Positions 1 through 8,442 are shown, numbered from the stretch's first letter. The stretch is 15,015 bases of DNA from DATFKA01 sp042095835 (GCA_042095835.1 JBELML010000154.1:1-15015), one strand, 5' to 3'. The notes: generated by a model from the letters alone, not told the origin. Numbers and translations: made by a program.

Positions 1-8
1 AGTCACTC

Positions 9-3000
9 TCAACCTCCCTTATACACCCTCTTCCACTGCTTCTTATACCCTTTCTTTAGTTTCTTAAAGCTTTTACTCGTCTGGCCATTTGGAATGAGGT
101 AGTTATAGGAGCTTTTGTAGCTTTTTCCTGGAAATAATGGATAGAGTTGTATCGCTAGTTCCCTACCCAATGCTTCCATTTGCTGATTACTACTCATAAA
201 ACTTAAGTTGCCTAAAGCCTCCCTTACCGCGTCTAACATTTGGTCATCTCCGGCATAGTTAACAATGAAGTATCGCGATAAATCAGCATTGCGTTTGTCC
301 AAGACATACTGCTCAAATGGGATCAAGTCATATCCAAACTTTGCTTTGATTCCATAGTCTAAATAGGCCTGCCACAATTGCTGGTATTCTGAATCAAATA
401 CAGACCAATTCTTGCGGCTATATAAAGTTTCCAAATTCGCTTTTCGCTGATTAAAGTCAGCCGCTAATTGGTAAAAGTTGATGCGCTCCTGTGTGTCTTC
501 TAAGTCCAACATACATCTACCGATGCCAGATTCTAAACCTTGTGCAGCACTGTAGTAGCGAATCGCACTATCATAGTCCTCCTGAGCAACGGCAGCTTCT
601 GCTTGTAAGATGGATTGATTATACCTTCTATAGTCCAAGCGACAAGCTCCACCGAACCAATCCAACTCTTGCTCCCGTAATGCATTTTCTGCTTTTTCAG
701 TGAGTGGGATAGAGGCATTGTCTTCAATCGTGCCCAATATGGCCCTGTAGGATTTCACCTGACTGCTTTTGCCTACCGTTTTATACCTGGATATCTGTGT
801 CAAAACAATCCCTTCTAATGCCATTTGCTGTCCTCTTTTGATCAGGTCTTCCTTCTCGTTTTGCTCATTTGCAGGAATCCTATCCAATTTCGAGGCGGCG
901 GCATTAAATAAATCTAGGCTTTGCCCAAAGTCTTTCCTGCGTAGGGTACTCTTGGCCTGTTCGTAATCGTAGTAGAAAGACAATTCCGCTTCCATCTGCT
1001 CCATTTGCCCATTACTGATGACACCAGGGAATTGTTGCTGTAAATTCCGAATCTGCCCCACTTTGCTTTGGTAGTTAAAATCACCCTGCTGCATACTGGT
1101 GACGATAGCTGACCTTTGCTTTGCGAAAATATCTGTGAATAAGTTTTGAATGTCTCCTTGCACAGCTTGGTCATTCCATCCTTCCATTTGCTGCAGCTTT
1201 GTACCAAAATTACCGAGGTCACGTGCCATATTATAGCGATCTTCCCAAGTAAGGTTTTGGCGATTGGTACTTGCAAAAACAGCCATCTGTTGGCTACTCG
1301 AATAATCGAGCAATCGATTCATCTCTTCGTAAGGTCTTGGGCCAATAACTGACCGATAGCCCTGCTGGTATAAGAAATCATTTAGCCCTACCAATTGGCC
1401 AATGGCCTCCCCAAACCTTTGTTGTGAAATAGCCGCTCTGGAAGCATCCATCGGGCCTTTACTAAGGTCAAAAGCAAGTCTACCGATGCTAGCACGGTGT
1501 TGATTGTTCAAATATCGATTGAGCGTTTGGTAGCCATCCATCAGATTGTTGAAGAATCGATATTGGCCCTCCATCGGATCCCTTTGAATCACCTGCGCAC
1601 CAATATCCAACTGCTCTTCAAATTTGGCAATATCCAGGAGCACCAATTCTTCTTCCAGAGATGCTCTCACTAAGATGAACGGCGCATCTTGGTATAAGGC
1701 ATCAATCGTCTGTAAGATACGATCCGCATTTTGCCAGTTACGCGACTGCTTAGCCAACTGTAATTGACGGTGATGCTCCTCATACAATTTTTGGTAGACC
1801 TCTCTGTGACGATATTTTTCTGGTCCCTCAGGTAGAATATTTAGACTTGACAATTCTACTGCACCAGCTAGGGCTAATTGCGCATCTTGTAATTGTCCTC
1901 GTTGTAACAAGGCTAGTGATTGTTGTACTCTCGCCTCATATTCACCCATTGCAAAACGCTGTCTATTACGACGGATTCTGCGTAGGGTGCCATCTTCTAC
2001 TTCGTTTTCATAACGCTGGGCAAAACGCACCAAGTTGTTGAATCCATCAAGCGTAGCTCTCCAATCAGTAGTTCGTTCCAGATCTCTGCTACGGCGATCG
2101 ATCTCCGACATCACGGTTTCTCTTTTGAGGTTTTGAAACTTTCGGCCTCTACCTCTCACCAATTCGCTTGGTAAAGTATTGAGTTCCTCTTCTGCTTCCT
2201 CGATACGGTTCAATAATCGCTCAAAGTTATTCCTTCTTCTAGACGAAGACTCTAGATTATCTAATTCATTATCAATGAAATCACCCAACATTCCTTGAAT
2301 CAAATCGGTCTTCCTGGAATCGATGAAGGTAGTATTGATTTTCCAGGCCTTTTCAGTGTCTTTGATCTTCTCAGCAAAAGCGCCACTTTGATCTAATAAT
2401 CTCCGAATTTCGGTTTCATGAATTCTGTAAGCTACCTTTCTGAGTTGTTCGCTTTGGGTAGTTCCTAGGTAGTCCTCATCAAATAGGTCTTCTAGTTCCT
2501 CAATGGCTGCAACTTTTTGCTCATAAGACATGGAGCTGGACTGTAAACGTCTTATTTCTTTTTGAAAAGACTCCGCATAAGCACTTTTCAAGAGAGATTC
2601 GACCTCATCAGCACACTCATCTTTCAAAAACGATTCACAAATAGCTTCAGCTTTTTGAAAAGCTTCGATTTTATCAGCAAGTTGAGTAGCTCTTTTCCCC
2701 TGAGCAATGTAGGTGTCAAAGAGTTCTCTATTCTCATTATCTTCCTCATGTTCTTCTACGAGCTGTTTGATGGAGGAACAATCGACATAGGTCGCTAAAC
2801 TTCCTTTACAGAATTTGGCCTGCAGTTGAGCTAATTGCATATTGGCAGTGCTACTATTCGAATTGGATTGATAGCTCGCCAACCATTTATTGAAAACCTT
2901 TTGGGTTTGTTCTTTGATCTTGGCATCACAGTCTGCTAGCTTGTTGCCTTGGCAGGTTTTGTAAGCAGCCATCAGCTTTTGGTGAGCCAAGTCTAGGCTC

Positions 3001-3185
3001 TCTGCTTCGTTAGCGGATTTTAATAAACCTAGGAAGCGAACTTGGTTGGCAGTACTTGCACTTAAAGAGGGATTGTTTTTCCCCAAATTGTTCGTGCGCT
3101 CCTGTTGTTGCGTCAGGACTTGTGCATTGATTTGGCTAGATACCAATAGCAACAAAACGATGATGATGGGTTGGACTGGCTTCAT
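9..3185 (-). CDS. Large exported helical/TPR-like protein of unknown function
   Basis: I do not recognise this 1058-residue protein as a named family. It starts with a Sec-type signal peptide (a hydrophobic stretch at about residues 6-17, probable cleavage near INA-Q at 21/22), so the mature chain should lie in the periplasm or outside the cell. The rest is rich in Gln, Glu, Leu and Arg and looks almost wholly helical. Short TPR-like stretches are visible, for example near 863-883 (a DYDSAIRYYSAAQ-type helix pair). The N-terminal third has three regularly built cysteine pairs (C78/C86, C126/C136, C183/C191), which suggest disulfides in an oxidising compartment. The C-terminal tail is strongly basic (the last 25 or so residues are rich in Lys, Arg and Tyr). 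I see no type IX secretion C-terminal domain, catalytic motif or membrane segment after the signal. A scaffold or protein-binding role is inference only. The stop codon (TGA) lies just inside the window. Confidence 0.9.
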   Translation of the reverse strand: MKPVQPIIIVLLLLVSSQINAQVLTQQQERTNNLGKNNPSLSASTANQVRFLGLLKSANEAESLDLAHQKLMAAYKTCQGNKLADCDAKIKEQTQKVFNKWLASYQSNSNSSTANMQLAQLQAKFCKGSLATYVDCSSIKQLVEEHEEDNENRELFDTYIAQGKRATQLADKIEAFQKAEAICESFLKDECADEVESLLKSAYAESFQKEIRRLQSSSMSYEQKVAAIEELEDLFDEDYLGTTQSEQLRKVAYRIHETEIRRLLDQSGAFAEKIKDTEKAWKINTTFIDSRKTDLIQGMLGDFIDNELDNLESSSRRRNNFERLLNRIEEAEEELNTLPSELVRGRGRKFQNLKRETVMSEIDRRSRDLERTTDWRATLDGFNNLVRFAQRYENEVEDGTLRRIRRNRQRFAMGEYEARVQQSLALLQRGQLQDAQLALAGAVELSSLNILPEGPEKYRHREVYQKLYEEHHRQLQLAKQSRNWQNADRILQTIDALYQDAPFILVRASLEEELVLLDIAKFEEQLDIGAQVIQRDPMEGQYRFFNNLMDGYQTLNRYLNNQHRASIGRLAFDLSKGPMDASRAAISQQRFGEAIGQLVGLNDFLYQQGYRSVIGPRPYEEMNRLLDYSSSQQMAVFASTNRQNLTWEDRYNMARDLGNFGTKLQQMEGWNDQAVQGDIQNLFTDIFAKQRSAIVTSMQQGDFNYQSKVGQIRNLQQQFPGVISNGQMEQMEAELSFYYDYEQAKSTLRRKDFGQSLDLFNAAASKLDRIPANEQNEKEDLIKRGQQMALEGIVLTQISRYKTVGKSSQVKSYRAILGTIEDNASIPLTEKAENALREQELDWFGGACRLDYRRYNQSILQAEAAVAQEDYDSAIRYYSAAQGLESGIGRCMLDLEDTQERINFYQLAADFNQRKANLETLYSRKNWSVFDSEYQQLWQAYLDYGIKAKFGYDLIPFEQYVLDKRNADLSRYFIVNYAGDDQMLDAVREALGNLSFMSSNQQMEALGRELAIQLYPLFPGKSYKSSYNYLIPNGQTSKSFKKLKKGYKKQWKRVYKGG

Positions 3186-3349
3186 AAGTATTGGTTTTTG
3201 TTTCTCAAATAACTATAAACACTTCTATATCTAAAGATAAAGTATTCGCCTACGAAGACTCCTAAGGTGGAATTAATATGCGTTAAAAAGAGGAGAGGCT
3301 TTGTTAATTACAGAGTTAAAGTGTTAATTTTTTATAAAAAACAATAAAG
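3186..3349. other. Intergenic spacer, AT-rich
   Basis: This 164-nt gap lies between two co-directional minus-strand genes. It contains a 14-nt AT-only palindrome at 3328-3341 and scattered GTTAA words. On the minus strand it has a near match to the -7 promoter box (TATCTTTA at 3239-3232, last base off consensus) upstream of the 1058-residue gene, without a matching TTTG at the right distance. I see no gene or RNA in it. Confidence 0.5.
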
Positions 3350-3859
3350 TTACTCTACTGACGTTTTGGCGACTTTACGCATGATGGAATAATAGGAGTC
3401 ATCTTCCAGGCCATCCAAATCCCAATCTATAAGGCCAATCCAATGTGCTTGACCATCAATAATCCTGATTTTGTATTGTAGCGTAGCATTAGATTGTAGG
3501 AGCATCAGGGTGTCTCCAAAATTTTGCCATAGACCGCGGTCTTCTCCTATATAGTCTCCATTTAAACCCCGACGGACTGTCCTGAAGGTGCTATCCTGGT
3601 TAAAGAAAGTACGGAAGGGGCGCACGCGATAATTCTTTTCCCAATCTCCTTCGCTGACCTCAAAAATAAAGGCGGAGTCGCTACCTTGATAGCTAGATCC
3701 TTGAACTTTTAGGTATTTCGCTTCCCAGGTACCTAGGAGATCTTCTCTTGCAACACCAGGACGAGTGCTTTCCTCAATAACTTGTTCTTGTTCGGTCGCT
3801 TGCTGACAGGTAAAGAGTAAACCTAATAGTAATACCGCCACTAAAAAATTTCGCATCAT
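3350..3859 (-). CDS. Small lipoprotein, lipocalin-like
   Basis: This is a 169-residue protein with a lipoprotein-type signal peptide: a hydrophobic run at residues 5-16 followed by LFTC with the acylated cysteine at 18. Thr at -1 is not canonical, but relaxed lipoboxes occur in Bacteroidota. After a Gln/Glu-rich linker the chain opens with a LLGTWEAKYL motif. This Gly-Thr-Trp start, followed by alternating polar and hydrophobic strands, is typical of lipocalin-like small lipoproteins of this phylum. The expected location is anchored to a membrane, with the domain in the periplasm or at the surface. The ligand is unknown. Two adjacent ATG codons (MM) could both serve as the start. A terminator-type hairpin ends about 20 nt upstream of the start codon, so expression by read-through or from a promoter overlapping the hairpin has to be considered. 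The lipocalin assignment rests on the GTW motif and pattern alone. Confidence 0.85.
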   Translation of the reverse strand: MMRNFLVAVLLLGLLFTCQQATEQEQVIEESTRPGVAREDLLGTWEAKYLKVQGSSYQGSDSAFIFEVSEGDWEKNYRVRPFRTFFNQDSTFRTVRRGLNGDYIGEDRGLWQNFGDTLMLLQSNATLQYKIRIIDGQAHWIGLIDWDLDGLEDDSYYSIMRKVAKTSVE

Positions 3860-3869
3860 TTTTTATAGC

Positions 3870-3906
3870 AAAAATAAAAAACCATCCCACTAAAAGCAGG
3901 ATGGTT
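3870..3906 (-). terminator. Rho-independent terminator-type hairpin
   Basis: AACCATCC (3880-3887) pairs perfectly with GGATGGTT (3899-3906) across an 11-nt loop. Read on the minus strand, the stem is followed by a T-rich run (T6, then A, then T4-5). This fits the end of a transcript from the DUF2807 gene and the possible small gene at 3933-4043. It also sits about 20 nt before the start codon of the lipoprotein gene at 3859, so it could act as an attenuator for that gene. Confidence 0.7.
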
Positions 3907-3932
3907 CGAATAATAATTACACACACTTGGAT

Positions 3933-4043
3933 TCAATATTCTTTACCCGCTGCAACTTCAGTGAAAGCGGGGTCCGCAATGGCTTGGTGTGAAGGTCTGG
4001 CGCTATTCGCCGAACCTTTCGTTTTCTGCTCTAGCTTGAGCAT
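3933..4043 (-). CDS. Possible 36-residue small protein
   Basis: An ATG at 4043-4041 opens a 36-codon frame ending in TGA at 3935-3933. The product starts MLKLEQKTKGSAN and ends EVAAGKEY. It has no signal peptide or membrane segment and I do not recognise it. In its favour, the frame stays open upstream to a TAA at 4088-4086 (an in-frame GTG start lies two codons upstream at 4049), the composition is protein-like (Lys, Glu, Ala, Ser), it fills an otherwise unexplained 190-nt gap after the DUF2807 gene, and a terminator hairpin follows about 27 nt after the stop. Against it, the frame is short, there is no clear ribosome-binding site, and the opposite strand is also open here. The same DNA could be a structured 3' UTR: AAGGT/TC/GGCG..CGCC/AG/ACCTT forms an interrupted 9-bp hairpin at about 3992-4018. 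Confidence 0.4.
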   Translation of the reverse strand: MLKLEQKTKGSANSARPSHQAIADPAFTEVAAGKEY

Positions 4044-4099
4044 AGACACAAGCGTTTGCGGGTTATTTTCTTTGTTCGCACAAGTTTAAGCTAGGCGGA

Positions 4100-4828
4100 T
4101 TATATAGAGCGTATGCTCCCTGATCCACTAGATTTTGAGCGTAGACGCTCTGGGCTGCCTTTATAGCGCACATCTCCTGACCCTGAGACGGATGCTTCTA
4201 GGGATTCGGTTGCATAAACTGTAATATTTCCTGATCCAGAGACCCTAACATTCGCTTCTTGCACTTTCAATCCTCCTGCATTCATGTTTCCAGAGCCACT
4301 GATAGTAGAGCTAATACTAGAGCCAGAGCCATTTAAGGTGACATTTCCTGATCCACTGATGCGAGTAGCTACGGCTTTTGCTTCAAAGTCAAAACTTATA
4401 TTACCAGAGCCCGAAACATTGATTTGCAGATCATCAAGGCCTTTAAATTTGCTATCTCCTCTAACGTTTCCAGAGCCGCTGACCCCAATTTTATCTACCG
4501 AAGGTGTAGTGATATAAATCTCAATACGTTTTGCTCGCCACACGGGACGGTCATAAGTGATCTTCAAATGGTCGCCTTCGTATTTTAGCTCTATATTATC
4601 TATAATATTGGGTTGTGCTTTGACAGTCATTTCATGACTTTCGCCTTGGCGGATATAAACGTTGGCACTTACCGCCACTGTAAATCCATCAAAAGGATCG
4701 ACGGAGATTTCTTTCTTTTCAACTTCTCCCTCTCCTTTAATTTTGTTTTTCCACCAGTTCTGGGCATCGATGGTTTGAGCTATTCCTACTAATGCAATTA
4801 AAAGCAGCGTGATTTTTTTCATTTTCAT
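4100..4828 (-). CDS. Exported DUF2807 (GIN-domain) protein with SGSGN ladder
   Basis: The protein has 242 residues from the start chosen here. The frame extends to 4882, but the upstream part has no signal-like character, whereas MKMKKITLLLIALVGIAQTI at 4828 is a good Sec signal (cleavage near DAQ, residue 23). A second Met at 4822 is also possible. The mature chain begins with an 'ISVDPFDGFTVAVSANVYI' segment typical of the DUF2807 family (putative auto-transporter adhesin head GIN domain). It then carries seven SGSG turns at residues 117, 139, 158, 177, 197, 215 and 234, spaced 18-22 residues apart. The last two diverge to SGSGD and SGSGS. This periodicity suggests a right-handed beta-solenoid with one Ser-Gly turn per coil. 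In Bacteroidota such proteins are common exported, envelope-associated proteins of unknown biochemical role. Adhesion is a family-name inference, not shown here. No lipobox is visible. Confidence 0.88.
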   Translation of the reverse strand: MKMKKITLLLIALVGIAQTIDAQNWWKNKIKGEGEVEKKEISVDPFDGFTVAVSANVYIRQGESHEMTVKAQPNIIDNIELKYEGDHLKITYDRPVWRAKRIEIYITTPSVDKIGVSGSGNVRGDSKFKGLDDLQINVSGSGNISFDFEAKAVATRISGSGNVTLNGSGSSISSTISGSGNMNAGGLKVQEANVRVSGSGNITVYATESLEASVSGSGDVRYKGSPERLRSKSSGSGSIRSI

Positions 4829-5121
4829 TTTGTTGTTTTTTAGTGAAAAAGACTTGTGGGCGAAGCAATAGTTGCACGCCACTATTAGATAGATGCCTTT
4901 TTGGGACGAATACCCTTATTTGTTCGATAAAGTCTCGGTGCTTAGGATAGTATTTGAATAGGTTTAAAATTGGCTTTTGAGGCCACTGGGGAAAGCTTCA
5001 GTGGAGGAGTGGAGCAATAAAAAATCAGACTACTGGGCAAGTTGAAGTTTGATCGTTTAGTATAAAAGAAATAACTTGAGGGCGAATCTTTATTACCCAC
5101 GTGGTATCCAATACTAAACAA
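4829..5121. other. Divergent intergenic region between DUF2807 and J-domain genes
   Basis: This 293-nt stretch should hold the promoters of both divergent genes. I find no exact TAnnTTTG box. The closest on the plus strand is TAGTATTTG near 4949, with one extra spacer base. Two small inverted repeats are present: AATAGT/ACTATT at 4867-4872/4881-4886 and CCACTG/CAGTGG at 4983-4988/4999-5004. An 8-nt CCACGTGG palindrome lies at 5097-5104. None is strong enough to call an operator. Confidence 0.4.
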
Positions 5122-6150
<1,029 letters not shown>

Positions 6151-6166
6151 CCTGAAATTTGAACAA

Positions 6167-6763
6167 ATGCGGACCGTTTTTCTCGTCTTTTTTTCTTCTC
6201 TTTGTTGGCTTGGTTGTCGGCAGATGTCCCCCCAAGATTATCAAAAGCTACCCACCTTTGGCGAATCCGGTGTTCATGTTGTCGTAGAAATTCCCGCAGG
6301 AAGCAACCATAAGATTGAATACCAAAAAGAGGAGAGGCGCTTTGAGAATGATCAGGAAGAGGGAAAAGATCGTGTGATCAACTTCCTTCCGTACCCAGGT
6401 AACTATGGCTTTATCCCTTCGACTTATATGGATCCTATGCAAGGAGGCGATGGAGATGCTTTGGATGTGTTGGTGATTGCGGAAAGCCTACCAACGGGTA
6501 CGGTCTTGGAAACCAAGCCCATAGCTACTTTGTTGTTGAAAGACAATGGCGACTTGGATACCAAAATTATTGCGATTCCAGTTAATCTAGAAGATCAAGT
6601 ATTGCCAATAGCTAATTTTCAAGATTTTCTTATTCATCATGATATTAGTAAGCGCATGATTGAGCAATGGTTTCTCAATTATAAAGGACCCAATGAAATG
6701 CAGTTGATTCGTTGGGAAGATGAGCAGTATGCTATGCAGGAAATTAAAAAATGGCAGCAATAA
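6167..6763 (+). CDS. Inorganic pyrophosphatase, family I, predicted lipoprotein
   Basis: It hydrolyses PPi to two phosphates, using Mg2+ in the known family. The 198-residue product starts at ATG 6167. The signal MRTVFLVFFSSLCWLGC is a lipoprotein leader with the lipid-bearing Cys at 17, so the enzyme is probably exported and membrane-anchored rather than cytosolic. By comparison with E. coli Ppa the active-site set is intact: E41, K49, E51, R69, Y80, the metal-binding D95-x-D97-x-x-D100, D126, D131, K133, and Y172-K173. The signature reads DGDALDV, with Ala where Pro or Glu is usual. The frame is open upstream to a GTG at 6041 through eleven ATG codons, which would give a different hydrophobic N-terminus. 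I prefer 6167 because it makes a complete lipobox and lies 16 nt after the J-domain stop. The gap to the next gene is 43 nt. Confidence 0.92.
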   Translation: MRTVFLVFFSSLCWLGCRQMSPQDYQKLPTFGESGVHVVVEIPAGSNHKIEYQKEERRFENDQEEGKDRVINFLPYPGNYGFIPSTYMDPMQGGDGDALDVLVIAESLPTGTVLETKPIATLLLKDNGDLDTKIIAIPVNLEDQVLPIANFQDFLIHHDISKRMIEQWFLNYKGPNEMQLIRWEDEQYAMQEIKKWQQ

Positions 6764-6806
6764 TCTTTAATAGACATCCAATTTATATCATCCTAAATCT
6801 ATTCCG

Positions 6807-7493
6807 ATGCCCGATATTATTTTTCACACTCCTGCAAAACCTTTAGCAAAAAGTCACCAATTTTATACCGATCTAGGTTTTGAGGTTGTAAAGCATAGCA
6901 AGTTCCATTTGGTTGGAGATGAGAAAAGTATTTTTGAACTGAATCCAGATCCCTATGCTCGAGCGGGTATCAAAATATTTGGTGACCTTTGGGAGGAATG
7001 GATTCCAAAACTTGAAAAGCAGTATACAATCCTTGAAAAGGAGGACCAAAAAGTGGTCTACGCGCCTTCAGGTTGCCCAATTTATATGCTTAAAGAAGCG
7101 CTTGATATTGAAAAGCCGACAGATACACGCTCTCTTCTAGGTAATTTTATGGGTTTAAGTCTGGAGTGCCACGAATTGAATCGATCTATGGATTTTTGGC
7201 AATCTCTAGACTTTAAAGTGAGTATGGGTTCCATTGAAAAAGGTTGGGTTTTGCTGATGCACGAAATAGGCTTTGGCGTAAGTTTAATGAAGCCACTTTC
7301 TTGTCCTCATTTGTTCTTTAACCCATCAATCAGCTACTTCAATGGAGGTAAGAATCCGGAGATTATTCAAAAAATAAGAGACATAAAGATACCTATAGCG
7401 GAAGAAATCACCTTTTTTAATAAGGAGAATGTAGTTGATAATGTTATCATCCAGGACCCTGGCGGATTTGGTTTTTTTATTTTTAACGACTAG
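6807..7493 (+). CDS. VOC-superfamily (glyoxalase/dioxygenase fold) protein
   Basis: This 228-residue protein has two vicinal-oxygen-chelate modules. The first begins IIFHTPAKPLAKSHQFYTDLGFEVV (about residues 4-95) and the second about 113-228 with MGLSLECHELNRSMDFWQSLDF, ending in the VIIQDPGGFGFFIF strand usual at the end of such domains. The 'x-x-FYxxLGF' helix-strand start is the usual hallmark. I cannot assign clear metal ligands or a substrate, so a specific activity such as lactoylglutathione lyase or a resistance role is not supported. No signal peptide is seen, so it should be cytosolic. It lies 43 nt after the pyrophosphatase gene and 41 nt before the acetyltransferase gene on the same strand, and so may be co-transcribed with them. 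Confidence 0.8.
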   Translation: MPDIIFHTPAKPLAKSHQFYTDLGFEVVKHSKFHLVGDEKSIFELNPDPYARAGIKIFGDLWEEWIPKLEKQYTILEKEDQKVVYAPSGCPIYMLKEALDIEKPTDTRSLLGNFMGLSLECHELNRSMDFWQSLDFKVSMGSIEKGWVLLMHEIGFGVSLMKPLSCPHLFFNPSISYFNGGKNPEIIQKIRDIKIPIAEEITFFNKENVVDNVIIQDPGGFGFFIFND

Positions 7494-7534
7494 CGACATC
7501 ACTATTTTCCTGCTTGAGCAAATCACCCTTTAAA

Positions 7535-8053
7535 ATGGTTCCTACTTTAACTACGGAAAGATTAATCCTGCGTGCTCCACATCGAGATGATTTTGAGGAT
7601 ATATATCAGCTTGGTACTGATCCGGAAGTCATGCGGTACATCAGCTTTGGAAAGGTACAAACTCAAAGAGAGGCTAGAAAAGACTTGGCCACTCGGATTA
7701 GAATGTCAACTGGGAATACAGGTTATTGGATCATTCAACATGGGGAGACAGGTGCCTTTATTGGTTGGTTGGCGCTTAAGAAATTAAGTAAAACCAAAGA
7801 CTATGAAATCGGCTTTCGTTTGATGAGGTCAGCCTGGGGAAAAGGCTATGCTACCGAGGGTAGTAGAAAGCTTTTAGACTACGCGTTTTGGGATTTAGGC
7901 TTGACGAAAGTCTTGGCAGTAGCCATGCCAGAGAACAAAGCTTCGCGTAGAGTACTAGAAAAACTGGGGCTTAATTTTCAGGGTACTGGAGAATATTACG
8001 AGACGCATTGCGTACTCTATTCCATTAAAAAAGAAGAATTCGAACTGGTGTAA
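7535..8053 (+). CDS. GNAT acetyltransferase, RimJ/RimL type
   Basis: The protein has 172 residues from ATG 7535. A TTG at 7514 would add seven residues with no support. The N-terminus MVPTLTTERLILRAPHRDDF is the classic opening of the RimJ/RimL-like GNAT family, and RSAWGKGYATEG in the middle is the acetyl-CoA pyrophosphate-binding loop (R/Q-x-x-G-x-G/A). The next segment, VLAVAMPENKASRRVLEKLG, is the usual motif B. Such enzymes acetylate N-terminal amines of proteins or small molecules, and the substrate cannot be read from the sequence. It is the last gene of the plus-strand cluster. Its 3' end overlaps the 3' end of the opposing anti-sigma-like gene by 37 nt, and no terminator lies between the two. 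Confidence 0.9.
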   Translation: MVPTLTTERLILRAPHRDDFEDIYQLGTDPEVMRYISFGKVQTQREARKDLATRIRMSTGNTGYWIIQHGETGAFIGWLALKKLSKTKDYEIGFRLMRSAWGKGYATEGSRKLLDYAFWDLGLTKVLAVAMPENKASRRVLEKLGLNFQGTGEYYETHCVLYSIKKEEFELV

Positions 8054-8442
8054 TCATCATTGACGATGAGTTCTTGACTTTCTTCTCCTTCCTCAATGGG
8101 ATTGGTCATTCTATCTTTGAATTTGATGGTGAATTCTACTTCTTTATAAACCTCAGGATCGATTTCTTGAGTAGAAATAGGCTCTGCCTGGGCAATTGCT
8201 TGCACATCAGAAGCCATCAAATGCTGATTTTTAACACTCAAGGTTGTCATCATAAAAGTAAAAACAACTAGTAGTAATACGGCTGCTACCATAGCAAAGG
8301 TCTTCAGAAAGCCCAGTCGGTTCCTTTTCTGGTGGGCATCCAACCTGCGCTCCAGTTTTTTCCAAGCAGCACGAGAGGGAATCTCACTCAATTCGGATTC
8401 GTGTTGTTTAAAAAAGTCTGATATTTCTCTTTGTTTACCCAT
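8017..8442 (-). CDS. Putative anti-sigma factor, single-pass membrane protein
   Basis: The protein has 141 residues. The cytosolic part (1-45) contains PSRAAWKKLERRLD at about 22-35, resembling the P-x-x-AW-x-x-L pattern seen in small membrane proteins encoded after ECF sigma factors in Bacteroidota. A single membrane segment spans about 48-68, followed by an acidic, Ser-rich tail of about 70 residues outside. Its start overlaps the sigma factor gene by 8 nt, a strong sign of translational coupling and of a working pair. It has no zinc-binding ZAS motif (no HxxxCxxC), so its binding mode would differ from that class. The anti-sigma function is inferred from context, size and topology. The TAG stop lies inside the end of the opposing GNAT gene. 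Confidence 0.75.
   Translation of the reverse strand: MGKQREISDFFKQHESELSEIPSRAAWKKLERRLDAHQKRNRLGFLKTFAMVAAVLLLVVFTFMMTTLSVKNQHLMASDVQAIAQAEPISTQEIDPEVYKEVEFTIKFKDRMTNPIEEGEESQELIVNDDYTSSNSSFLME

Noticed and set aside
3328..3341. 14-nt AT-only palindrome as an operator or origin element
   Set aside because: Such AT palindromes arise by chance in AT-rich spacers. No flanking GC stem, repeated copies or DnaA boxes were seen.
3901..4089. 62-codon plus-strand open frame opposite the possible small gene
   Set aside because: It starts inside the terminator stem, has no ribosome-binding or promoter signal, and its product is Ser/Cys/Phe-rich and unlike a real protein. It is probably a shadow of the minus-strand frame.
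3908..4099. Possible tmRNA, 6S RNA or SRP RNA because of short stems and a GGTTCGAAT word nearby
   Set aside because: No tmRNA tag frame, no CCA-type acceptor end, no SRP tetraloop motif and no 6S-like long symmetric stem could be made. The GGTTCGAAT word falls in the terminator flank.
4829..4882. Earlier ATG for the DUF2807 protein at 4882
   Set aside because: The extra 18 residues precede and would bury the signal peptide. MKMKK at 4828 gives a normal leader.
4867..5004. Inverted repeats AATAGT/ACTATT and CCACTG/CAGTGG as operators
   Set aside because: They have only six base pairs each, are not repeated, and are not positioned relative to a recognisable promoter.
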